Source: GYS-P2D sp964489125
GTDB lineage: Bacteria; Bacteroidota; Bacteroidia; Chitinophagales; Saprospiraceae
Length of the DNA: 25,753 nucleotides
Assembly (NCBI GenBank): GCA_964489125.1
Contig: CAZAXY010000046.1
Span: 1 to 25,753, forward strand
Direction: 5' to 3'
The notes beneath the pieces are model-generated. The model searched no databases, was not told the origin of the DNA, and was given only the letters and a program-made list of their open reading frames with translations. The position numbers and the translations under genes are program-made. How positions within the stretch are numbered: position 1 is the stretch's first letter; each line of letters begins with the position of its first letter. This document shows positions 1-7,935 of this stretch, piece by piece.

Positions 1-1182
1 GAGTATCAATATATGGAAGTGAGCTTCAAAAATGGCGCTCGGAAAGACTTCTTCAAGATGAATCAGCGCTCTTCGGCTATGACAGGGGATATGGTTGTGG
101 TGGAAGCGAACAATGGTTATGACGTAGGTCGTGTATCGCTTAGTGGTGAGCTCGTACGCCTACAGATGAAAAAGAAGCGCGTCAATGAAGACCGAGTCGT
201 TAGCAAGGTCATAAGGATTGCTAATGAGCGCGATCTTGAGAAGCTTGAAGAAGCCCGATCTAAGGAGCAACGTGCGATGGTTAGAGCTCGGGTGATAGCT
301 CGCCTGTTAGGCTTACAGATGAAGATTGGCGATGTAGAGTATCAAGGGGATAATCGCAAGGCTACATTCTACTACACAGCCGATGGCAGAGTAGACTTTC
401 GAGAGTTAGTACGCAGTTATGCTAACGAATTTAGAGTAAAGATCGAGATGCGACAGATCGGTAGTAGACAAGAGTCTGGCCGCATTGGTGGCATGGGACC
501 CTGTGGTCGTGAGCTATGCTGCTCGACATGGCTGTCTAATTTTAAATCAGTCTCTACTAGTGCCGCTCGTTACCAGAATCTTGCCATCAATCAAACTAAA
601 CTATCAGGACAATGTGGACGACTCAAGTGTTGCCTCAACTACGAGTTAGATAGTTATCTTGATGCACTAGATGATTTCCCTAAGAGAGCGGATGTTCTTA
701 AGACAGCAGATTATAGATATGAACTGCTCAAGACCGATATCTTCAAGGGTATAATGTACTATATCCAGAAGTTAGAGAGAGGTAGAGGTCCAGTTATTGC
801 AATCAAAAAAGAACGTGTAAAGGAAGTTCTTGCCATGAATAAGAAAGGCGAATTTCCAGAAGATCTCGGGGCGGAGTTAGCCAGTATAGGCCAGGAATCC
901 GATGACATGGAGTATGCGGATTTGACTGGTTTTATCGAGCTTCCTACACGCACTAAGAGGAAGAAAAGAGGAGGTAGGGATAAGCGCAGGAATAGTGGAA
1001 GAGGCAGAAGCCGGAGTAAAAGCGGTGGAGCTTCAAAAAATAAACAAAGAGATCCAGAAGGAAAATCTTCTGGTGGTGGTGACTCAAGAAAGCCATCAAA
1101 TAATAAATCTAAATCTAACAAGAGGAGAAACTACAAATCCTCTAAAGGGAAACCGAATAACACGAACAACAAAAAAGATTAA
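1..1182 (+). CDS. ricT: PSP1 domain protein, RicT-like (5' end outside window)
   Basis: The reading frame is open to the first base of the window, so the gene starts upstream; the ATG at 13 is internal, because the codons before it (EYQY) continue the conserved PSP1 core. Counting from that ATG, residues 1-220 are the PSP1 domain, with the two cysteine clusters of the family: CGRELCC at 164-170 and CGRLKCC at 201-207. In Bacillus, RicT joins RicA and RicF in a complex that carries iron-sulfur clusters and promotes mRNA processing by RNase Y; those partners are not visible here, so the exact role in this organism is inferred. From about residue 315 the protein turns into a Lys/Arg/Ser/Asn-rich low-complexity tail, which looks like a disordered RNA-binding extension. 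lpdA follows 24 bp downstream and could be cotranscribed. Confidence 0.9.
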   Translation, partial: EYQYMEVSFKNGARKDFFKMNQRSSAMTGDMVVVEANNGYDVGRVSLSGELVRLQMKKKRVNEDRVVSKVIRIANERDLEKLEEARSKEQRAMVRARVIARLLGLQMKIGDVEYQGDNRKATFYYTADGRVDFRELVRSYANEFRVKIEMRQIGSRQESGRIGGMGPCGRELCCSTWLSNFKSVSTSAARYQNLAINQTKLSGQCGRLKCCLNYELDSYLDALDDFPKRADVLKTADYRYELLKTDIFKGIMYYIQKLERGRGPVIAIKKERVKEVLAMNKKGEFPEDLGAELASIGQESDDMEYADLTGFIELPTRTKRKKRGGRDKRRNSGRGRSRSKSGGASKNKQRDPEGKSSGGGDSRKPSNNKSKSNKRRNYKSSKGKPNNTNNKKD

Positions 1183-1206
1183 CCTAACAATCAAAGAACG
1201 GGATCG

Positions 1207-2604
1207 ATGCAATACGATATTATTATCATAGGAGCTGGACCGGGTGGATATGTATGTGCGATACGCTGTGCACAGCTCGGTATGAAGGTAGCAATCATAG
1301 AAAAGAGAAATACCCTCGGTGGAACGTGCCTCAATGTAGGTTGTATTCCATCAAAGGCATTATTGGATAGTTCTGAGCATTTTCACAATGCCCAGAAGAA
1401 TTTTGCCGCTCATGGAATTAAGATTCCTGCTCCAAAAGTCGACATGCCACAAATGATCAAAAGGAAACAAGAGGTAGTCGATCAAACTACTGGCGGGATA
1501 GATTTCCTTATGAAGAAAAATAACATTACGGTTCATTACGGAACAGGTAGTTTTGTTGACGCCCACACAGTTGTGGTCAAAGGGGATAAGACTGAGGAAA
1601 TTACTGCTAAGCATATCGTGATAGCCACAGGATCTGAACCGATTACCCCACCTGCTTTTGGCTATGATGGCAATCGGGTTATCACTTCAACGGAGGCTCT
1701 TGAAATTACTAAACTGCCTAAGTCGATGGTGGTCATCGGTGGTGGAGTTATTGGTCTGGAGTTAGGCTCAGTATATGCTCGACTAGGCACAAAAGTCACT
1801 GTCATAGAGTATCAAGACAGATTGATTCCTGGTATGGATAAAGACCTTGGTAAGGAGTTGATGAGATCTATGAAGAAGCTTGGTGTTGAGTTTAAGCTCA
1901 AGCATATGGTTACTAAAGTGGAGGGCCTAAAATCTAAGGCCAAAGTAGAATACAAAAAGAGAGATACTGAAGAAGCTATCAATATAGAGGCCGACTATTG
2001 TCTTATTGCTATAGGTAGAAAAGCCTATACTGGAGATTTGGGTCTTGACAAGATCGGAGTAAAAACAGACGATCGTGGCAGAGTAGATGTGGATGATCAT
2101 CTTGCTACTAATGTCCCTAACGTGTATGCGATAGGAGATGTGATCAAGGGTGCCATGTTAGCACATAAAGCGGAAGAAGAAGGTGTTGTACTTGCTGAGA
2201 TGCTGTCAGGTCAGAAGCCTCATATTGACTATAACTTGATCCCAGGTGTCGTATATACTTGGCCCGAGGTTTCAGGAGTAGGTAAGACCGAAGAAGAACT
2301 TAAGGAAGCTGGTGTTGCCTATAAGGTAGGTAAGTTTCCTATGCGAGCCTTAGGGCGTAGTCGTGCCAGTATGGATATAGAGGGTATGATTAAAATCCTT
2401 GCTGATAAAGAAACGGATGAATTGCTTGGCGTACATATGATTGGTGCAAGAGCGGCTGATCTAATTATGGAGGCGGTGGCACTCATGGAATTTAGAGCAT
2501 CTGCCGAAGACATGTCACGCATCTGTCATCCACACCCAACTTACTCTGAGGCTGTGAAAGAAGCTGCACTTGCAGCAACGGACAATCGTGCATTACATAA
2601 TTAG
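1207..2604 (+). CDS. lpdA: Dihydrolipoyl dehydrogenase (E3)
   Basis: This 465-aa flavoenzyme reoxidises dihydrolipoamide in the pyruvate and 2-oxoglutarate dehydrogenase and glycine cleavage complexes, passing electrons through a disulfide and FAD to NAD+. The sequence shows an N-terminal FAD-binding GAGPGGY motif (10-15), the redox-active pair Cys41/Cys46 in GGTCLNVGCIPSK, a second Rossmann motif GGGVIGLELGSVYARLG for NAD, the FAD-binding ATNVPNVYAIGD segment, and the C-terminal catalytic HPHPTYSE with His443 and Glu448. Length and start (ATG 1207) are normal for the family. It follows the RicT gene by 24 bp and is separated from the converging NHL gene by an imperfect palindrome. Nothing is missing. 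Because the E1 and E2 genes are not adjacent, it probably serves several complexes. Confidence 0.97.
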   Translation: MQYDIIIIGAGPGGYVCAIRCAQLGMKVAIIEKRNTLGGTCLNVGCIPSKALLDSSEHFHNAQKNFAAHGIKIPAPKVDMPQMIKRKQEVVDQTTGGIDFLMKKNNITVHYGTGSFVDAHTVVVKGDKTEEITAKHIVIATGSEPITPPAFGYDGNRVITSTEALEITKLPKSMVVIGGGVIGLELGSVYARLGTKVTVIEYQDRLIPGMDKDLGKELMRSMKKLGVEFKLKHMVTKVEGLKSKAKVEYKKRDTEEAINIEADYCLIAIGRKAYTGDLGLDKIGVKTDDRGRVDVDDHLATNVPNVYAIGDVIKGAMLAHKAEEEGVVLAEMLSGQKPHIDYNLIPGVVYTWPEVSGVGKTEEELKEAGVAYKVGKFPMRALGRSRASMDIEGMIKILADKETDELLGVHMIGARAADLIMEAVALMEFRASAEDMSRICHPHPTYSEAVKEAALAATDNRALHN

Positions 2605-2613
2605 GCGAAGTTG

Positions 2614-2691
2614 TTAGTGACGAGTATTGAGTGACGAGTCGTTCTATTGAATTTATAGGCCCAAGACTTGCTACTCAATACTCGCTACTCA
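2614..2691. repeat. Imperfect palindromic repeat between convergent genes
   Basis: Two 27-base arms (2614-2640 and 2665-2691) are inverted copies with 21 of 27 positions complementary, and several of the mismatches would still pair as G-U in RNA. The left arm contains AGTGACGAGT twice (2616-2625 and 2630-2639). The right arm covers the stop codon (2685-2687) of the minus-strand NHL gene. Such a hairpin between converging genes could end transcription in both directions, but there is no clear T-run on either side. The internally repeated design also fits a dispersed intergenic palindrome family. Confidence 0.6.
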
Positions 2692-3655
2692 CTCACATAC
2701 GTCGTAATATACTTCCCTTCAAAGTTCAGTACCCACAGCTTATTATCAATAACTGCCACGTCGGCCGGTTTTGACAATCCTTCTGATAATATCTGTTTCA
2801 CCCGACCTTTATGATCGAATATGACGACTCGATCATGTTCAAAATCGGTTAGTATGATGTTCTTGTCAGTTACAAATATACCTGTGGCAGCGTTGAAGTT
2901 TTGATCCTCACCAAAGGTCATTATGTGACTGCCTTCCCTGTCAAAGACCTGGCCTCTATTGTTATACGCATCCGCCACATAGAGCCGATCCCCATGAAGT
3001 TGCACATCGGTGGGATAATGCATCTGACCTACTCCTTTTCCCTTTCCTCCAAGGACCTGCCAGTCCTCACCACTCTTCAACAACACTCTGTGGTTATAGA
3101 AGTCGGCAATAGCAATATCATTACCTGAAATATCAACTGCTGCAGGAGCATCGAGGGAGTCTTGCAATATCAAAGTATCTATCGCANNNNNNNNNNNNNN
3201 NNNNNNNNNNNNNNNNNNNNNNNNNNNNNNNNNNNNNNNNNNNNNNNNNNNNNNNNNNNNNNNNNNNNNNNNNNNNNNNNNNNNNNATCAACTGCTGCAG
3301 GAGCATCGAGGGAGTCTTGCAATATCAAAGTATCTATCGCATTATTACTCATGACTAAGATCTGATCAATGCTATAAGATGGGATATAAAGTTGATCTCC
3401 GGAGGAAGCAATGTGCATTGGGCGCTCTATTTCAATAGGATTACCAATCGATTGACCAGTTCGATCAATCTGAACTAAGCGATTGTTATTGCCATCGCTT
3501 ATCCAGATTTGGTTACCTACTGCACTGATGCCTATTGGTGAAACGTCATTGAGCAGGATTGTCTCTGAAGTTACCCAAGCATGATGCCTACTACAGCTCA
3601 CACAGAGCAGTAGTAGGAGCCCAAGAGCTGAGAATGGTTTGATGAGTCGTATCAA
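2685..3655 (-). CDS. Secreted NHL-repeat beta-propeller protein (interrupted by assembly gap)
   Basis: The coding sequence is read in two pieces, 3655-3287 and 3186-2685, around 100 Ns. The last 55 bp of one piece repeat the first 55 bp of the other. Removing the Ns and one copy (155 bp) puts both pieces in one frame, giving 271 aa, so the gene is probably intact. The start is TTG at 3655-3653, overlapping the TGA stop of the HMA gene; an in-frame stop lies shortly upstream and no ATG is available. The N-terminus is a hydrophobic signal ending in CVSC, a possible but non-canonical lipobox. The rest is NHL-like blades such as ISDGNNNRLVQID, IADFYNHRVLL, VADAYNNRGQVFD and LTDFEHDRVVIFD, a fold used for binding rather than catalysis. 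Cotranscription with the double HMA gene suggests an envelope partner in metal handling, but no ligand can be read from the sequence. Confidence 0.8.
3132..3341. other. Scaffold gap of 100 N flanked by identical 55-bp copies
   Basis: Ns run from 3187 to 3286. The 55 bases before them (3132-3186) are identical to the 55 bases after them (3287-3341). This is the mark of two contigs that overlapped by one k-mer length and were joined with a fixed-size placeholder instead of being merged. The duplicate is not a biological repeat. Collapsing it restores the NHL reading frame. Confidence 0.95.
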
Positions 3656-4302
3656 TTCCCCTTGTTTATGCGATCATAATGACAGCATGGAGGTAAGGCA
3701 TCATAGGTCTGATCAGCGGCCTTTTTATTCTGTGTATCATGACCTAGGTCAACAACCACATCTTCTATGGCCTCCTTGCTGGTTAAGGACTCATCGTATG
3801 AGAAGCTCAAGATTTTAGTCTTAGTATCCCAATTAGCATCGGCCACACCCTTCACGCTCTTGACTGCCTTGTTGATGCGTGCTTGACACATACCGCAGCT
3901 ACCTCCAACATATAGCGTGGTTTTTTCGAGATTATTTAGATCTACCTCATCAGATATAGCGATTTCTGCAGCCTCTTCAATTGTTCCGTTATACCTTGTC
4001 ACCTTGGTAGTGACGGCAGTATAGCCTGCATTGTCCACCTTATACTCTACATCTGTCAGTGATAGGCTCTTTGAGGCGGGATAGGTAAAGCTGACGTCGC
4101 CACTTTCCATATCTATTTTAAGCTTTTTGAGACCCTTGAAGTCCTTGAGTTTCTTTTCTAATCCATAAGCACAAAATGGGCATCCTAACCCAGCAACAGT
4201 AACTTCAAATTGATCTACATCCTTTTTTCCTTGTGCAGCAGATGTAGCAGCACTCATCATAATGATGAGGGCAGATATTATAGTGATAAGTATTTGTTTC
4301 AT
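3652..4302 (-). CDS. Secreted protein with two heavy-metal-associated (HMA) domains
   Basis: This 216-aa protein carries a signal peptide (1-23, ending SAAQ), so it should act in the periplasm instead of the cytosol, where single-domain copper chaperones work. Domain 1 (about 32-100) has GLGCPFC with Cys41 and Cys44; domain 2 (about 127-190) has GGSCGMC with Cys136 and Cys139. These CxxC loops bind soft metals such as Cu(I), Hg(II) or Zn(II) in the family. A third cluster, PPCCHY at 205-209, near the C-terminus offers two more cysteines and a histidine. The stop codon overlaps the TTG start of the NHL gene, so the two are translationally coupled. The outer-membrane barrel gene lies 77 bp upstream. 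Which metal is bound cannot be told from the sequence. Confidence 0.85.
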   Translation of the reverse strand: MKQILITIISALIIMMSAATSAAQGKKDVDQFEVTVAGLGCPFCAYGLEKKLKDFKGLKKLKIDMESGDVSFTYPASKSLSLTDVEYKVDNAGYTAVTTKVTRYNGTIEEAAEIAISDEVDLNNLEKTTLYVGGSCGMCQARINKAVKSVKGVADANWDTKTKILSFSYDESLTSKEAIEDVVVDLGHDTQNKKAADQTYDALPPCCHYDRINKGN

Positions 4303-4379
4303 TTTCCAATGTTTTTAATGATTCAGACGCCACTGTATCAACGCAAGTGACATTTGTTGTATTCCTAATTTAATCTTAA

Positions 4380-5156
4380 TTAAAAAATGTATCGTGCTCC
4401 AATAAGTATATCGTTATTCAATCGAAAGCGTTGTATCACCTCCGACTGAAATAATGGTACTTGCACAGCAAACTCTACTGTTAGCCGTCCACGTGCATAT
4501 TGTATGCCTTGAGCATAAAGCAATTCTGTCTCATCCGACTCTGGTCTGTACTGACCAAAATACTCAAAATACAAGTTAAGCTGATTGACAGGATAGGTTG
4601 GCTTAAGTAATGGCAATCCAAAGCCTAGCTTTAGACGGTACTCATCGATATTATCTCCTGGAGCCCAGTTATAGCCAGCTTCGGCGGAGATCCCATATTT
4701 GATGGTTTCATAACCGCTGACTATACTCAGATAATGCTGATAAGTGCCATTAGCAATTTCAAAAGGACCAAATTCTTGCCCTGTTGGAAATTTTTGATTA
4801 GACTTCAGCACTACTCGATGTGTCCGAGCCTGACCGTCTTTACGGTAGAATTGATACTTGGTGATTAAGCCTATATCCCCTAAGTAACTCCCATCATTCT
4901 CATCACTATCCAAGAAGTTGTAGGTAGTCAGCGGTAATTGTGCTGAGAATAAAAGATCAGAACTGGGTAACCAGTTCACTATTAACGGTGCTTTGACGAA
5001 ATTGCCTCCTACTGTATTTCTGAATTCAGTAAGAGTCCTAATGACAATGGTGTTTCCACCAAGCATAATAGGCTTGTCAGCTGTGATCGGCGGCCCTTGT
5101 GCCAGCCCATCTGCAGATGCCATTATCATCACAATGGCGAAGAATATATTTTTCAT
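4380..5156 (-). CDS. Outer-membrane beta-barrel protein, phenol meta-pathway (PF13557)-like
   Basis: The 258-aa product has a signal peptide (1-19, ending GLAQ) and then alternating amphipathic strands up to a C-terminal aromatic residue (GARYIF), the usual end of an outer-membrane barrel. The segments ITADKPIMLGGNT, LPLTTYNF, SNQKFPTGQEF and the strand-rich tail resemble the transporter-like proteins grouped with the MetA-pathway phenol degradation family; that assignment is by resemblance only. No phenol catabolic genes are present. Its place between a HYC_CC_PP gene and a secreted double HMA gene suggests a pore or channel for the metal-handling set. The ATG at 5156 is supported by the signal peptide that follows it. 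Confidence 0.55.
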   Translation of the reverse strand: MKNIFFAIVMIMASADGLAQGPPITADKPIMLGGNTIVIRTLTEFRNTVGGNFVKAPLIVNWLPSSDLLFSAQLPLTTYNFLDSDENDGSYLGDIGLITKYQFYRKDGQARTHRVVLKSNQKFPTGQEFGPFEIANGTYQHYLSIVSGYETIKYGISAEAGYNWAPGDNIDEYRLKLGFGLPLLKPTYPVNQLNLYFEYFGQYRPESDETELLYAQGIQYARGRLTVEFAVQVPLFQSEVIQRFRLNNDILIGARYIF

Positions 5157-5233
5157 AGTTGTCTTGTTCTACTATAGATTTATTGAATATTAGAAAATCA
5201 ATAATATGGCGGAATGCCAATCCATATAGAACA

Positions 5234-5683
5234 CTAACAAAGGAAGGAACCCAAAACAACTCTGAGCTGATAACCAGACAACGGAGGAGGTTGAGGGCAT
5301 AATGGATTAAAATTTACTTGGTGGTTAATAGTTGGATAAATGGATGCTTTGGTTGGAATGAAAAGTAAGGGTAACGCAATGTTACTACTGATTTGCGCAT
5401 GAGATAAGCCATCATAATCAAGTTGATTAAAGCTTGGTTTATCGGTGCAGCAGTCTTTTCCATCAGGACTTGGCTTAGAGCAACATTTATTTGTAGGCTG
5501 TTCTGCAATTCCGCAGACTTCAACGATCTTATCTACACAGCAGCGAGACTCAAGAGATACATTTAAACCACTCAGATGTCCATTGCAGTAATGGACAGAC
5601 GTCGAAAAACCTACTCCAGGCAGACTGAACAGGATGAGCAATAGATATGCTATCCGTGACCTATATCTTGATGTGAAGCTCAC
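5234..5683 (-). CDS. HYC_CC_PP family cysteine-rich envelope protein
   Basis: This 149-aa protein has a signal peptide (about 1-27) followed by the features that give the Bacteroidota family its name: HYC at 31-33, CC at 48-49 with further CC pairs at 67-68 and 78-79, and a PPP run at 132-134 in CPQPPPLSGYQ. The function of the family is not established; members commonly stand beside heavy-metal binding proteins or outer-membrane receptors. The dense Cys/His content and the neighbours fit metal binding, which is an inference. The start is GTG at 5683, because a stop codon lies two codons upstream in frame and the signal sequence follows at once. The gene is 42 bp downstream of the heme-binding protein gene. 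Confidence 0.8.
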   Translation of the reverse strand: MSFTSRYRSRIAYLLLILFSLPGVGFSTSVHYCNGHLSGLNVSLESRCCVDKIVEVCGIAEQPTNKCCSKPSPDGKDCCTDKPSFNQLDYDGLSHAQISSNIALPLLFIPTKASIYPTINHQVNFNPLCPQPPPLSGYQLRVVLGSFLC

Positions 5684-5725
5684 TTCTCAAAGTTAGGATG
5701 AATTAGACTAATAACGCAATGTCTT

Positions 5726-6175
5726 TTACAACGATTGTAACCACATGATCAACTCATCGCGTTCAGTATTATCTAGCTTGGCATCTGAGTGCATCCAAGT
5801 ATAACTCTTGAGTGGCATATGGCGTAACTCAATTTTCTCGATACATTCTTCAATTTTGTGAGCTTTCTTCTTGTTACTATAGCTGTTCCATATGCTGAAG
5901 TTGAGGTGCTCGACGCCACCTTTTATATGACCTTTAAGCCACCATGCTACTGGCTGAATGTTAGTGTACCAGGGATATGATGTCTCATGCGAATGGCAGT
6001 CATAGCAGGCGTTCTTGAGATTCTTAAGTACAGAGGCAGGTGGATTAGTCCTCGTCACAAAATCCTGCGCAGCATCAACTAGTGGATTTGTTTTGTCGAT
6101 GCTTATGAACTGGATAACGACCAGAGCGATTAATGCCGCTATTAAAAACTTTCTGATATATGGCCACCATTTCAT
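5726..6175 (-). CDS. Membrane-anchored one-heme c-type cytochrome (heme_bd, PF14376-like)
   Basis: The product (149 aa from ATG 6175) has one N-terminal membrane segment (about 8-26) and a periplasmic domain with a single heme c attachment site CYDCH (57-61). The following SYPWYTNIQPVAWWL and the later HMPLKSY with Met120, a likely sixth ligand of the iron, are characteristic of the small Bacteroidota heme-binding domain family. It probably carries electrons or senses redox state at the inner membrane. I chose ATG 6175 over the in-frame ATG at 6235: the longer form would overlap the preceding gene by 32 bp and put 20 charged residues before the membrane anchor. It stands 28 bp after the preceding stop codon and 42 bp before the HYC_CC_PP gene. 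Confidence 0.85.
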   Translation of the reverse strand: MKWWPYIRKFLIAALIALVVIQFISIDKTNPLVDAAQDFVTRTNPPASVLKNLKNACYDCHSHETSYPWYTNIQPVAWWLKGHIKGGVEHLNFSIWNSYSNKKKAHKIEECIEKIELRHMPLKSYTWMHSDAKLDNTERDELIMWLQSL

Positions 6176-6203
6176 ATGTTTCGATTTATTCTTATGGTCA
6201 AAC

Positions 6204-6961
6204 TTACGAAAGGTCCTCCGGAAGTCGTCCCTCAATTAAACTATGTAAGTCGAGATCATGCTCTTTGATAAAATTTCCCATAGAAGGAATCTCACTCAAC
6301 AACTCTCCCATTTTGATCATGGACTCTTCAAATTCGAGGATATAATCTTCATGAAGTTTAGCTGTGAGTTTTTGCAGCTTGAGAACTCGCTTGACCACAT
6401 ACTCATTTAGAGTCTTCATGGAGAAATACCCTGAGCGACGCAAGGCAGATATGTTGCGACCTAATCCCTCTGTTAGCATTAAGTAGTTCAGCTCAATTTC
6501 TCCTATCTTATCGCTTGTAATGTCTTTGTGGTACGTAATCTTGCCAGAGAGATCTCGCAAGGTCAGCAAGAGATATCCAGGGGAGTAATAATAGGATGGA
6601 TATCGCTCCATAGCCTCCATAATCAGAGCACGCACATCGTTGCGCCTTTCCTCCTGAGTATCTGAGTATTCGAGTAGTTGATACTCCAGTTTATNNNNNN
6701 NNNNNNNNNNNNNNNNNNNNNNNNNNNNNNNNNNNNNNNNNNNNNNNNNNNNNNNNNNNNNNNNNNNNNNNNNNNNNNNNNNNNNNNNNNNNNNTTGCGC
6801 CTTTCCTCCTGAGTATCTGAGTATTCGAGTAGTTGATACTCCAGTTTATCAACCAACTTCTGATCCTTAGGCAGTAATCTAAATATGAGCTTGTCTTTTT
6901 CTTTCTCAGTTAGGTCTGAGATTGCAGCTTTTAATTCAGGAATTAGTTTTGCTCGAGGCAT
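6204..6961 (-). CDS. Uncharacterised 200-aa cytoplasmic protein (interrupted by assembly gap)
   Basis: I do not recognise a named family. As with the NHL gene, the frame is broken only by 100 Ns flanked by identical 55-bp copies; removing 155 bp joins both parts into one frame of 200 codons plus stop, starting at ATG 6961. The protein has no signal peptide or membrane segment, is rich in charged residues and is predicted mostly helical. It begins with PRAKLIPELKAAISDLTEKEKDK and LIFRLLPKDQKLVDK-type segments, a style seen in small Bacteroidota hypothetical proteins. There are no catalytic motifs. It is the first gene of the minus-strand run and lies divergent to the S1/P1 nuclease gene with 87 bp between starts. 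It could be independent of the metal cluster below it. Confidence 0.75.
6640..6849. other. Second 100-N scaffold gap flanked by identical 55-bp copies
   Basis: Ns run from 6695 to 6794, with the same 55 bases at 6640-6694 and 6795-6849. The overlap length equals that at the gap near 3187, which points to one assembler setting. Collapsing it repairs the 200-aa gene. Confidence 0.95.
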
Positions 6962-7048
6962 AAGCTCTATATTAATTATTGCTCAGCTTATAAACTAACA
7001 GTTGCCCTCTAATTTGTTGTAATTTTCACTTAGGTAAATAAATTATTT

Positions 7049-7903
7049 ATGAAACGATTGATCATATCTATTGCAATCCTCATGATAGCCACCTCAGCAT
7101 ATTCTTGGGGTAAGAACGGGCATCGGATTATTGCGGCTATCTGCGAGACTTATATGTCTGAGGCTGCCAAAGAAGAGATGTATCATATCATGGGTCCTGA
7201 TTTCATCGAAGAGTTGTCAGTTTGGCCTGACTATGTTCGGTCGGAGCCAGGATGGAAATTTGCCGATCCGTGGCATTATACCACGGTTCATGTTGGTCAA
7301 ACTCCTGATGAAGTCCGCAGAGGGTATGCCGAGGATGACGATATCAATGATGCTTTGGAAGCAATTGATCTTATGGCCGACATACTGCGTGGAGATCAGA
7401 GCGCCATCAATTGGTTGGAGTCCAAAATGGAAAAATCAGGTGCCAAGCCTTTGCGAGGATCAACGCGAGCTACTGCCCTGGCGTACTTGGTCCATCTTGT
7501 GGGAGATCTGCATATGCCGCTCCATGTAGGGAAGAATCAGGATCGAGGAGGTAATAACATTACGGTTATATATTTTGATGAACGTACGAATATCCACTCG
7601 CTATGGGACACAGGCATGATCGAGCATGAGCAATTGAGCTATACAGAGTTCGCCCGATTCATCAATAAGGCTACTCCTGGCGACGTGTCTGATTGGCAGA
7701 ATAGTACCGTAGACGATTGGGCCGACGAGTCCATAAGCTTGAGAGAGGACATCTACAATAATATCTACAACTATACTGATCGTGAGACTGGATTGCCATC
7801 CTTTAGCTGGAAGTATCAGCACGATTATATTCCACACGTAAAGGACAGGTTGCTCAAGGCTGGAGTGCGCCTAGCAGGCGTGTTGGATGAGGTATTGCGC
7901 TAG
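7049..7903 (+). CDS. Secreted S1/P1-type zinc nuclease
   Basis: This 284-aa enzyme belongs to the S1/P1 family, which cuts single-stranded DNA and RNA with three zinc ions. The signal peptide ends at residue 19, so the mature protein begins at Trp20, whose free amino group is itself a zinc ligand in this family. All other expected ligands are visible in order: His25 (GKNGHR), Asp61 (WPDYVR), His76 (WHYTTV), His149, Asp153 and His159 (VHLVGDLHMPLH), His183 and Asp187 (HSLWD). The enzyme should therefore be active outside the cytoplasm, where it can scavenge nucleotides from extracellular nucleic acid. It is divergent from the uncharacterised gene before it and converges on the MFS gene with only 20 bp between stops. 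Confidence 0.93.
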   Translation: MKRLIISIAILMIATSAYSWGKNGHRIIAAICETYMSEAAKEEMYHIMGPDFIEELSVWPDYVRSEPGWKFADPWHYTTVHVGQTPDEVRRGYAEDDDINDALEAIDLMADILRGDQSAINWLESKMEKSGAKPLRGSTRATALAYLVHLVGDLHMPLHVGKNQDRGGNNITVIYFDERTNIHSLWDTGMIEHEQLSYTEFARFINKATPGDVSDWQNSTVDDWADESISLREDIYNNIYNYTDRETGLPSFSWKYQHDYIPHVKDRLLKAGVRLAGVLDEVLR

Positions 7904-7935
7904 CCCAAGTCATGTTAACCATTTTATATTTGGGC
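7903..7935. terminator. Possible bidirectional terminator hairpin
   Basis: GCCCAA (7903-7908) and TTGGGC (7930-7935) are perfect inverted repeats across the 20-bp gap between two converging genes, overlapping both ends. The loop is long (21 bases) and A/T-rich with TTTTATATTT. The stem is short, so this is only a candidate. Confidence 0.35.

Noticed and set aside
3132..3341. 55-bp direct repeat as target-site duplication or mobile-element boundary
   Set aside because: Exact copies directly abut a 100-N run and frame repair works when one is removed; the same pattern occurs at 6640-6849.
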